Part shown: in pieces, positions 56,240 to 64,000 of the stretch
Position numbering within the stretch: the first letter of the stretch is position 1
How the letters are laid out: each line of letters begins with the position of its first letter
Source: Streptomyces sp. DHE7-1
GTDB taxonomy: Bacteria > Actinomycetota > Actinomycetes > Streptomycetales > Streptomycetaceae
DNA: 64,000 nt
Reading direction: 5' to 3'
Assembly (NCBI GenBank): GCA_016432725.1
Contig: JACJDG010000001.1
Location: 162,309 to 226,308 of the forward strand
Notes under the pieces: generated by a model
The model's database searches: none
Told to the model about the DNA's origin: nothing
What the model saw: only the letters and a program-made list of their open reading frames with translations
Position numbers and translations under genes: made by a program

Positions 56240-56672
56240 GCTGCTGGCGGGGCGGATCAAGGAACTGCTGGAGGCTCACCCTCTTTCGAAGGTCCTGACG
56301 TCGATGCCAGGGTCGGCGTCAGGACCGGAGCCCGGATCCTGATCGAGGTCGGCCAGGCAACACCTTCCGACCGCCGGCCATCTCGCCGCCAACGCGGGCC
56401 TCGCCCGGCAACCCGCAGCTCGGGCTCCTCGATCCGAGGTGACAGCCCTCCAGGCAGGAAACAGGCAGCTCAAACGGGCCTTCCTTTGTCTCCGCATTCG
56501 CCGCCTGGGTGACCTGGCATCCCGGGCCTACTACGACAAGAGATCACCCAGGGCAAGCACCACAACCAGGCCCTGCTACGCCTCGCCCAACGCCGGGCCG
56601 ACGTCCTCTTCGCCATGCTCCGCGATGGAACCTTCTACGAACCCCAGCCAGCCACGCCAGAGGGCGTCTAGG
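56240..56672 (+). pseudogene. IS110 family transposase, C-terminal relic
   Basis: Pieces in several frames: KELLEAHPLSKVLTSMPG, ILIEVGQATPSD, HLAANAGLA, QAGNRQLKRAFLCL (the helix-hairpin-helix/transposase_20 region), SRAYYDK, LFAMLRDGTFYEPQPA. At least four breaks and one internal stop. The N-terminal DEDD domain is missing. It truncates the 3' end of the ankyrin gene. Confidence 0.75.
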
Positions 56673-56679
56673 AGGCAGT

Positions 56680-57076
56680 GTCGTCCCCGCCGAAAGGTGA
56701 ACAGCCACGTCATAGTTGGCGATTCGCCCCGCCAGCGCCCTAGGGTTCACGCCATGAACGTTGTCCCGGTTAGGGTCAGCACCGGCTTCCAACAGGAGCC
56801 GGATCGTCCCGCCTTCGCCCCGCGAGCAGTACACCGCCCTCAACAATGGCGTATTGCCATGACGGTCCACGACATCGACCGCCGCACCCGCGGCCAGCAA
56901 GACTTCGACAGCCGCAGGCACCTGCGCCTGAGCAGCGAAATGCAGCGGAGCCCAGCCCTCGTATCGGCAGCCCCAGGGTCAGCGCCCTCAGCCAACAGCT
57001 TCCTCAGGCCGTCCACGTCGCCGCCACCAGCCGCATAGTGCACCGCGGTCCGCCCCAACCGATCCCGATCCGTCAT
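56680..57076 (-). pseudogene. Ankyrin-repeat protein, frameshifted and 3'-truncated
   Basis: Starts MTDRDRLGRTAVHYAAGGGD and LRKLLAEGADPGAADTRAGL (two repeats). A break near 56950 leads to VLLAAGAAVDVVDRHGNTPL, LLEAGADPNRDNVHGVNPRA and LAGRIANYDVAVHLS. About 130 residues remain. The native end is lost at the IS110 relic junction. Ankyrin proteins of this size often go with toxin or effector loci. Confidence 0.7.
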
Positions 57077-57100
57077 GCCGACATCCTCACCCGGCTTAGG

Positions 57101-57260
57101 TCAGGCGGAGTCCCCGAGAACCCGCCTTGCTTCAGTCCACAGTCGCTCGAACTCCTCCACGGAGGGCCTCGAATTACAGCCACAGATCTTCGTCCTCGTA
57201 GTAGGTGCGGAACCAGATCGTCATGCCGCCATCCTGAGCTACCACCTTGACCAAACACAT
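57101..57260 (-). pseudogene. Small hypothetical gene with in-frame stop
   Basis: MCLVKVVAQDGGMTIWFRTY, YEDEDLWL then TAA, FEAL, then after a one-base shift VEEFERLWTEARRVLGDSA. About 55 residues. The stop and shift together show decay. Overall acidic and immunity-like. Confidence 0.45.
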
Positions 57261-57767
57261 ACGGGCACCCGCCGGCTTGCCGCTGATTCAGCGTTGGCCG
57301 GTGCGTCGGCGCTGGGGGCGCGGCGGGCGCCGACCCGAACGGCGGCCGGGAGCCTGAGCGCCGTCCAGCCCGGGCGGGAGCCGGCACCGCGGCGGCAGGC
57401 TGCTCGACCAGGACCACGCCCACCATAAGGAGCGGGCAGCCACATCCGCCGTTACAACATCTGGTGGAACAAGCGTGCCGTCGGCACCGGCCTCCGCGGG
57501 GTAGTCGGCAGGGCGAACGCCGCTTGATGCAGCACCAGGTCGGGACGCGCCAGCCATCGTTGCCTTCGCTGGGCCGACGGCATTCCCAGGGATGCTTTGA
57601 GCGTCGGTGCGATGGCAGTTCGGCCGCGTTTCCATGCGCAAGGCGCGTTGGTGTGATCAGTTGCTCCGTGTGCCTGTTCCCAGGCCTGTCGGACGGCGGC
57701 GGGGATGCGTCCTCGCATAGGGACCTCGCACCCGTTCGCTCGCGCCCATTCTCGGATGGCTTCAGGG
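57261..57767. other. No gene assigned
   Basis: About 500 bases. A leftward frame at 57452-57718 (IPAAVRQAWEQAHGATDHTN, GMPSAQRRQRWLARPDLVLH) is open and basic, but I recognise no family; it may be a transposase or integrase scrap. Confidence 0.25.
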
Positions 57768-58345
57768 TCAGAGGGCGGGGTCTCCGCCGTGGTAGCGGTG
57801 GGACCACTCGTCCAGGCGTGACGGCTCGAAGGCGATTCCGGCGCGCAGAAGGTCCTTCGGAAACTGAGGCACCGCTGTGCTGCCGCTCAGGACGGAGACG
57901 AGGAACTGGGTGAGGTTCCCGTCAATGGTGAACCAGCGTGGTCCGCGTGCTTCGTTGACGGCGATCGTCCACGCATCCGGATCTTCGCGAGGGGTGGTGA
58001 CCCAGAACAGGTACTCGCCGTTGTCGGTGGCGCCACAGGGAAGGAGCAGCTCTGGTCAACAGTGACGGGTAGATTCCCCGAGCGTAGTCCGAGCGCATCT
58101 GATCCCGAATACGCTCGGACACAGGTCCCGTGAGGTTGACGTGCAACCGATGTGTGACGGGATCGTAGACCCAGAGGTAGTTTCGCGAAGCGTCCGGGGT
58201 CGTAGGTCGCGGTGAGCCTCTTGTAGTCCTCGGGAAGACGCAGGCCGAGTGCGAATTCGACGCCCGGCCAGTCCACCGGAGGCTGCTCGGTGCGGGTGGG
58301 GGGCAGAGCTCAGTGAGGCGCTCGAGGGGCTCATTCGATTCCGTC
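57768..58345 (-). pseudogene. SMI1/KNR4 family immunity-type protein, frameshifted
   Basis: PLERLTELCPPP, then VEFALGLRLPEDYKRLTATY and DPGRF (the SMI1 core LPxDYKxL), YLWVYDPVTHRL, GATDNGEYLFWVT, WTIAVNEARGPRWFTIDGNL, TQFLVSVLSG, EPSRLDEWSHRYHGGDPAL to the stop at 57768. At least three frame changes. SMI1/KNR4 proteins neutralise polymorphic toxin nucleases and deaminases. Same family as 60893-61653 and 61824-62358. Confidence 0.7.
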
Positions 58346-58459
58346 CCTGCGTCGGATCTGTTGTGCTGCGTGGTCCGGGTTCTGGAAGTCCGCTGAGAGG
58401 TGGAAGCCTCGTGGCCGTCCGCTTCCATAGTGATCCACTTGGCACAGAGGTCTTCTGGG

Positions 58460-58650
58460 CAAAGCAAAGCGGCCTCCTACAAGGCCGCTCCGCAGCGGCC
58501 CTCCACATCGTCGGCGTTAACGCCGACGGGGTCGCGCACTGGAGCAGTGACAGCCATAGCGTTGTTGTGGATCTGCGCCCCTACTTCGATCGCAACGCCA
58601 AGTTCCTTCGCGTCGACGGCCTGTCATGGCAGGTCTTCGGCGTAGTCGGC
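58460..58650 (+). pseudogene. Fragment homologous to the conjugation-module membrane protein
   Basis: Reads GRSAAALHIVGVNADGVAHW and SVVVDLRPYFDRNAKFLRVD, aligning without gaps to GRSGAELHLDGVETDVVAQW and RVVVQLRSYFDENARFLRID of the 27118-27708 gene (over half of positions identical). No membrane helix or start remains. Relic of a second, related conjugative element. Confidence 0.6.
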
Positions 58651-58939
58651 GGACGTCCGTTTCGTGATCACTTGAGGCAAAGAGAGGGCGGGCGGTTCCT
58701 ACTCATGTCCGTTGCGCCTTGCAACCCCTGCGTCTCTCACCCGCACCGTCGGTGGAGCGAGCCGACTGCGCTAGGAGATGATCCAGTGCATGGCTGAAGA
58801 GGCAGGTGCAGATGCGGACGACGCTTGTGCAGGGGCTGAGCGGCTGGGTTGAGCGTTCGGACTCATAGCGGAGGATCCGGCTGCGAGAGGTGCAGCGCTC
58901 ATCGACCTGGCGGAGGCTCAGCGGAAGGTCACGGACGCG

Positions 58940-59309
58940 AGGCCGAGGTGATCCGGGAGGCCGTCGAGCTGGAGCGCGGGCGGAACCCCGACCTGGACGA
59001 GTGCATCTCCCACGACCGCCTGGACGGCTTCTTCATCAAAAACCTCGAAGCGGTGCAGGGCGACGAGCGCGATGTGATCATCATGTCGGCCGGTTACGGC
59101 CCGGACGAGAACGGCAAACTCAACCAGAACTTCGGACCGATAACCGCAAGGACGGCTGGCGACGGCTCAACGTCGCCGTCACCGGCGCCCGCTACCGGGT
59201 CGAGGTGGTGGCATCCTTCGAGCCTGAGACCCTACGGCCGTCACAAGCGAAAGCTTCGAACACTTCGCCGATACCTCAAGTACGCCAAGTACGGCCAGCC
59301 ATCCTCGGC
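58940..59309 (+). repeat. Direct duplication of helicase segment, displaced copy
   Basis: Nearly identical to 53960-54330; begins abruptly after unrelated sequence at AGGCCGAGGTG and ends at an IS21 istB fragment. It carries its own indels (missing C in GATAACCGC) and retains the CCCC that the parent lacks. Confidence 0.9.
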
Positions 59310-59918
59310 AGGGACACCGGGCCGTCGCCGGTCGGAGAGGCGGATCAAGGCTGCCGGCTTCCCGCGGAGAAGTCGTTGCGGTCCTTCGATTTCGACGCCA
59401 ACCCGAACATCGACCCGGCCACCATCCATACCCTCGCCAGCTGCGAGTGGATCAAGAAGAGCCAGCCACTCTGCCTGATCGGCGACTCCGGCACCAGCAA
59501 GTCCCACATGCTCATCGCTCTGGCACCGAGGCCGCGATGAAGGGCTACGCGTCCGCTACACGCTCGCCACGAAGCTGTCAACGAGCTGGTCGAGGCCGCG
59601 ACGAGAAGCAGCTGAACAAGACCATCGACCGCTACGGCCGCGTCGATCTGCTCTGCATCGACGAGCTCGGCTATATGGAACTCGACCGCCATGGCGCCGA
59701 GCTCCTCTTCCAGGTGCTGACCAAACGCGAGGAGAAGAACAACGTCGCCATCGCCTCCAACGAGTCCTTCGCGGCTGGACCAAAGACCTTCACCGACCCT
59801 CGCTCTGCGCGGCATCGTCGACCGGCTCACCGTTAACGGCACCATCATCGAGACCGGCACCGACTCCTACCGCCTCGCCTCCACCCGGGCCCGAACCGAA
59901 CAACCCTCAGCGGGTTGA
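59310..59918 (+). pseudogene. istB: IS21 family helper ATPase IstB, truncated and frameshifted
   Basis: RIKAAGFPREKSLRSFDFDA, ASCEWIKKSQPLCLIGDSGT, then a shift near 59525; VDLLCIDELGYMELDRHGAE (Walker B), LFQVLTKREEKNNVAIASNE; a shift; and GTIIETGTDSYRLASTRART to the stop. Walker A reads GDSGTSKS instead of GTGKS. The 5' part and the istA gene are absent. Confidence 0.78.
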
Positions 59919-59967
59919 CCCCTGAAACAGCTGGACTGCTGTTCAGGGCACTGCCAGGCTCCGCCTC

Positions 59968-60490
59968 GTGGAGATTCTCGATGTCCTGACCAGCATGGCG
60001 AAGACAGGTCGGCTGGGCCCGGTGTTCAGCGGAGCCGACTGGAACGATGTGACAGCAGCACTCGGCGAGCCGTGGGACATCGGAACAATGAGCCGGAACA
60101 GAAAGTGGCCGCGCCTCTTCGCTTACGGAGACCTTGAGCTGAGTGTCTGCCGCTGCCGCAAGGTTTCCCTCATCTGCGTCCAGACCTGGCGTGACGTCGT
60201 CGAACTCCCTCCGCCGGTTGTCGGGGGGACGGGCACCTTCCCGGCAGGCTCAAGCACGCGGACGTCGTTTCCGCCTTGGCAGGGCCGGCTGTTCCTGGGA
60301 GCCGCATGCTCGGCTGACCTTCGGCAGCCAGTGCTCGCTCACGGCGATCGCGTCAGGAGCGAACTTCACCCTCGAGATCCCGAGGGCGAGGAACCGTGCT
60401 GAACGTCATGGGCCTGCCGGCGACGGACACGACTGCTTCGCACGGACCGCAGGCAAGATCACTGACGCGAAGCGCCGTCAAAAATCGTGA
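59968..60490 (+). CDS. Hypothetical protein (frameshifted)
   Basis: GTG start at 59968: VEILDVLTSMAKTGRLGPVF, WNDVTAALGEPWDIGTMSRN, LFAYGDLELSVCRCRKVSLI, VELPPPVVGGTGTFP. It then shifts near 60245 (HADVVSALAG, AGCSWEPHARLTFGSQCSLT, AIASGANFTLEIP) to about 60490. The family is familiar from Streptomyces toxin/immunity neighbourhoods but unnamed. About 165 residues joined. Confidence 0.5.
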
Positions 60491-60589
60491 AGAACTCGTC
60501 GCCCCAGAGATCGCAAACCGCCGCTCAAACTGGTCGACAAACGCTGTCACTGAAGGTGAACGAAGCCACTGCCTGGTCGACGCATCCTA

Positions 60590-60900
60590 CCCATTGGGAA
60601 AGCCGGGCCGTCCGCGCAGGCGCCTCGACGCACTTCTGGGCGATAGGGGGCTACGGCGGCAACCGGCGCGAGTTGCGCAGGCGCCGCATCCTGCCGGTGA
60701 TCGCCCGCTAGGGGACCCCAACATCAAGAGGGCTGGGCAAGCTCCGCTATGTCGTCGAGCAGACCTTCTCGCTCCTGCACACTTCAAACGTCTCGCCGTA
60801 CGCTGGGAGCGCCGTCTCGATATCACGACGCTCTCGTCCCATCGCGTGCGGCCTCGTTCGCTGGAGACGTCTCAAGGAGGTCCGTAGCAAGATCAGAAGG
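60590..60900 (+). pseudogene. IS5 family transposase, C-terminal relic
   Basis: KPGRPRRRLDALLGDRG, then NRRELRRRRILPVIAR, LGKLRYVVEQTFSLLH (Glu region), HFKRLAVRWERRLDI and CGLVRWRRLKEV in three frames. The second Asp (DRG) and Glu are visible; the N-terminal part is missing. It abuts the 3' end of an SMI1-type gene. Confidence 0.7.
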
Positions 60901-61653
60901 GCGGCGGCTCGGAGCTGAGCGACTCGGTGTATTCCAGGGACCACCGCCCCGGAACGGTCACGCAGATCGCATCCAAATCGGCGCGTGTCCGGCCCCGGAC
61001 GTGAAGCCAGCTGTGGACGCCGAGGCCGTCTTGGCGCAGCAGCTTGCCCGGGGCGGAGAACCAACGCACGGGAAACTCTTCCGGACCGGTCCACATCGGG
61101 TAGTCCGGCAGTTGGATCCGCTGAAAGTGTTCGGGCACCTCATCAAGCAGGTCCGCCGGCATCTCGCATGCGTTGTAGAGCCGTCCCCCGCCGCTGAACA
61201 GCGCCTCGCTCAGTACGAGCTCGACGCAGGCCAAGGACACCCGGTCCATGAACGGCACCCAGCCCTGCCGCGCCTGGACGAAGACGGGGGATCCGCTTGG
61301 TCAAGGTCGGTAAGGCGTACGCCCCAGAAGGCGCAGCCCTGGTTCTCGCTGCGGAATACGAGGACACCGCCGCACTCGTCATGCACGAACATCTCGTGAG
61401 GCGGCAGTAGGGGGTCCTGATTGGCGACCAGGTCGGTCCGGGCTCCGGCGAGCGAATAGAACTCGTGCAGCGCAGTCGGTAGCGAGCAGCCGAGAGCCGC
61501 CTCCGCCTGCTCCAGTTCCGCCCTGGGCGTGCCGTCGTTCTCGGTCAACGGATCACCCCAAGCACCAGCAAATCTGCGGATGAATGCCCAGGCCCGCTCC
61601 CGGTCGGAAACTTCGCCGTCCAGAGCCTCGGCCACGTTGAAGCCAGCATCCAT
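60893..61653 (-). CDS. SMI1/KNR4-like immunity protein (frameshifted)
   Basis: ATG 61653, MDAGFNVAEALDGEVSDRER, AWAFIRRFAGAWGDPLTEND, then RAELEQAEAALGCSLPTALH and EFYSLAGARTDLVANQDPLL (SMI1 core LPxxLxEFY), VFRSENQGCAFWGVRLTDLD. One shift near 61290, then DRVSLACVELVLSEALFSGG, HFQRIQLPDYPMWTGPEEFP, TVPGRWSLEYTESLSSEPPP. About 253 residues. Follows the SMI1 gene and RHS toxin in the same direction. Confidence 0.72.
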
Positions 61654-61823
61654 GCCACGCAAGGTATCGGAAGCCCCAGCCGTATCACCAAGAGACCATC
61701 GAGCCACCCCGGGAGAGCCACGCTCCCAGACACCGTCTCGGCAGCCCACCAGAGCGGCCAGCGAGGATTCGACGATCCCCATCCCCGATGACGACTACCA
61801 AGATCTTTAGACGAGCTCTAGGC

Positions 61824-62358
61824 CTACATCTCGCCCGCTGGACGGAACTGGTGCTCCGGCAGCGGGAACTTGTCCCAAAGGATCTCTGAGCGGATCTCCC
61901 CGGTGAGGACGGCTGCCAGAAGGCGAGTCACCGTCATGTCGTATCGCTCCCAGTCTTCTCCCGACTCACTGTTGATCATGATGACGCGGGAGTCAGGGTC
62001 GTCGTTCGCCTGCACGAGCCAGTACAGGTACTCACCGTTGTCCGTGGTGGCCCAGCAGACCAGGCGGCTGCCTGGGGTCTCCATCTCTTCGGCTTGTCTT
62101 CGAACTGCCACAACGAGTCATTGGCCTCCTCGCGCTCCGCGGAGATCTTGAGGAGGTCGTAGACGTCGTTAGGCAGTTCGGCTCCAGGAGTAGGAGGTAG
62201 CCGTCGATGAAGCCACCTCCGTACGTCTCGATGAGCTCCTTGTAGTCCGCGGGCAGGACGGTGCGAAGAGCGGTCTCCGCGGCGGCCCAGTCCGGGACAG
62301 GAGCGGCGCCCTGCGGGGGGGCGAGCAATTCCGTGAGTCGGGTCAGGTCGGGAGTCAC
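61824..62358 (-). CDS. SMI1/KNR4 family immunity protein for the RHS toxin (frameshifted)
   Basis: GTG 62358, MTPDLTRLTELLAPPQGAAP, TALRTVLPADYKELIETYGG (SMI1 core), FIDGYLLLLEPN. A shift near 62170, then LKISAEREEANDSLWQFEDK, a second shift near 62100, then GSRLVCWATTDNGEYLYWLV, DSRVIMINSESGEDWERYDM, LAAVLTGEIRSEILWDKFPL. About 178 residues. Starts 16 bases after the RHS toxin stop, the usual place for the cognate immunity gene. Confidence 0.8.
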
Positions 62359-62374
62359 GTAAGGGGTCCTTTCG

Positions 62375-64000
62375 TCACCGCTTGCGGTTCCAGATGGTGA
62401 AGATGTTGGTTCCCTCGCCGTTGCTGCCGTGCGGGTGCATCTGGAACCCGTTGTTGCCGTGAGCCTCGATAGTCACGCCAAGGGGATCTTCGCATTGTCG
62501 TCAGCGTAGATGGCTCTGACGCTGTACTGAATGATCTCGCCATCTCGAACGGCGTTGCGCACCTGTAGTTCGACTTGGCGCATGACGGGTGAATTGGCGT
62601 AGCTGTGCATGGTCACGAAGTTGCGGCGGTCCTTGTTGGAGCCGCCGATCATGGCTGCCAGGAGGTGAGCGCGGTTTGTATCCCTTACCGGACTCCCAGC
62701 CGGCCGGGTCGACTTGTGGGTTGGTCTTGCCCCGAGCATGTCGCGGGTGATGGTGGCGTGCATCGAGGTGGCACGGTCGTGCGGGCCGAGTGGGCCGTAC
62801 TGCACTCGGTCGCCCCAGCTGACGTCGTTCTCGTCGCAGGGGGTGAGGCCCAGTGGGTCGCTGCGCGAGTGCGGGTTGTCGACGTAGGCGACGGGGTTGG
62901 GGGCCGGCAGCAGCCCGAGCGGGTCCGGGGTGAGGTAGCGGGCGGACTCGGGGTCGTAGTGGCGGAAGTAGTTGTAGTGCAGGCCTGTCTCGGGGTCGTA
63001 GTACTGCCCTGGGAACCGCAAGGGGGTGTAGGCGGCTGCGTCTTTGTTTCATGTGGTGGCGCCCAGACGGTGGCGCGGGTGCGCCAGGCCACTGTGCCCG
63101 CCTCGTCCACCAGTTCGGTCGGCGTGCCGATCTGGTCGGTGACGATGGCGAAAAATCGCTGATCGATGACATCTTGGGGCGTGGCCGCGAGCGCCTTGGA
63201 TTCGGTCTGTGCGACCGGTGTGCGGCCATCGTGATCCCAGGTGAGTGTCACCAGTTCCGCGGAGCCATGGCTGTGGACGGTCTGCTCGCACAGGGTGGCG
63301 CCGTCCCAGGTGAAGAAGGTGCGTTCGAGAACGGTGACGCCGTCGGCGGCCATGCGCAGCTTCGTTGTGCGCCGGCCAAGAGCGTCGTAGGTGTAGCGCC
63401 AGCGGGTGCCGTCGGGGTGGTGACGGCGGCCAGCTGGTCGTCGGTGTTCCATTCGTAGCGCCAGGTATCGGGCTTGTGAGACAACGGGTCCTCGCAGCAG
63501 CACGATGCGGCCGAGGGCGTCGTGTTCGTAGCGGACGTGACCGGCGCGGTTGATGCGGGTGCGGTGTAGTCGCGGGTGCCCGTGGCGTCCTGTCCGGCGT
63601 GACGGATGGGCCAGGAGGCCGTCGTCTGGTTCCCATGGTGTCGTAGGCGTAGGACTCACTCCAGTTCGCGGCGTGGACCGCGGTGACCCGCCCTGCGGCA
63701 TCGAGATCGAAGCGCCGGGGGCCTGCGTGGAGGTCGTCGATGCCGGTGAGATGGCCGTCGGCACGGTGTGTGTACGTCCTGCGCTGAATGAGACGCTGGT
63801 CGGTGCCCGCCGTGACGGCTTGGCCGATGAGTTGGCCGGAGGGACTGTAGGTGTGGGTCAGTGTCGCGAATCCGGCTATGCGGCGGGTCACCTCCCGTCC
63901 GCGTCGTCGTAGATGAAGTCGATGGCGCGTCCGGCTACGGTCATCCGGGCTGTGTTGTCGTCCTGGCCGTAGGTCAGGTAGTGGTCGTACCGGCTGGGGT
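62375..64000 (-). CDS. RHS/YD-repeat polymorphic toxin, C-terminal part, partial at right edge
   Basis: YD repeats in shifting frames (TLTHTYSPSGQLIGQ, RRTYTHRADGHLTGI, ESYAYDTMG, YTYDALGRRTTKLRM), the RHS core end RFPGQYYDPETGLHYNYFRH and DPLGLLPAPNPVAYVDNPHS, then a toxin domain: DTNRAHLLAAMIGGSNKDRR, NFVTMHSYANSPVMRQVELQ, IIQYSVRAIYADDNAKIPL. After one base (near 62480) it ends VTIEAHGNNGFQMHPHGSNG, NIFTIWNRKR. The NRAHLLA...N pattern is that of beta-beta-alpha-metal (DNA/RNA non-specific) nucleases. The 5' part lies outside the window. Confidence 0.85.

Overview
The window is high-GC actinomycete DNA, almost certainly from Streptomyces. The evidence is codon use (third-position G/C), a phosphatidylserine decarboxylase of the actinobacterial short form, Streptomyces-type conjugation genes (SCO6880-like, TraB/FtsK-like), and families such as DUF6415, DUF6928 and DUF2750. 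No rRNA, tRNA or CRISPR array was seen. It is an accessory or subtelomere-like region: transposon and integrase relics, cassette-like small genes, one truncated conjugative element, a decayed defence island and a polymorphic-toxin locus.

Layout. (1) 0-4.6 kb: a frameshifted short gene, an IS5-type element, a DUF2750/MFS chimera of two gene fragments, then intact psd and a VTT-domain membrane protein. (2) 4.3-9.5 kb: a Tn3-family tnpA split in two by a ~4.47 kb element that encodes two overlapping tyrosine recombinases and a small Cys-containing protein; the element has short inverted ends and is flanked by GGTC. (3) 9.6-21.5 kb: a mosaic of small mostly intact genes (DUF6928, L7/L12-like, DUF488 with a partner, S1-like, membrane-anchored helical proteins, VOC) separated by recurring non-coding repeats, here named A (four copies), B (two copies bracketing an integrase relic), D (a broken paralogous gene pair) and E. 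(4) 21.5-26.4 kb: hexapeptide acyltransferase, GT2 glycosyltransferase, sugar epimerase, an Eis-like acetyltransferase and a DUF6415 relic. (5) 27.1-41.8 kb: the conjugation and regulation module of an actinomycete integrative conjugative element, with a leftward transfer operon (TraB, pilin-like protein, lytic transglycosylase/NlpC, TrbL-like, SCO6880-like, VirB4-like) and a rightward gntR-GT2 pair and replication-type gene. The element is cut off by IS701 and an IS5 element carrying a passenger gene, and no integrase or excisionase is visible. (6) 44.6-45.7 kb: resolvase relic and res-like repeats. (7) 45.8-55.3 kb: TerD-vWA protein, membrane-anchored Mrr-like nuclease, a very large DUF4011-helicase-nuclease protein in many frames, and a GreA-like protein. 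(8) 55.8-64 kb: Zn-ribbon protein, IS110, IS21 and IS5 relics, ankyrin protein, three SMI1/KNR4 immunity-type genes and the C-terminal part of an RHS toxin that runs off the right edge.

Frame breaks are very common. Many fall in C or G homopolymers where one added base restores a family-like protein, so some apparent pseudogenes may be base-calling errors. Others have in-frame stops or truncations at element junctions and look like real decay. Function calls rest on motifs and family recall only; no database search was run.
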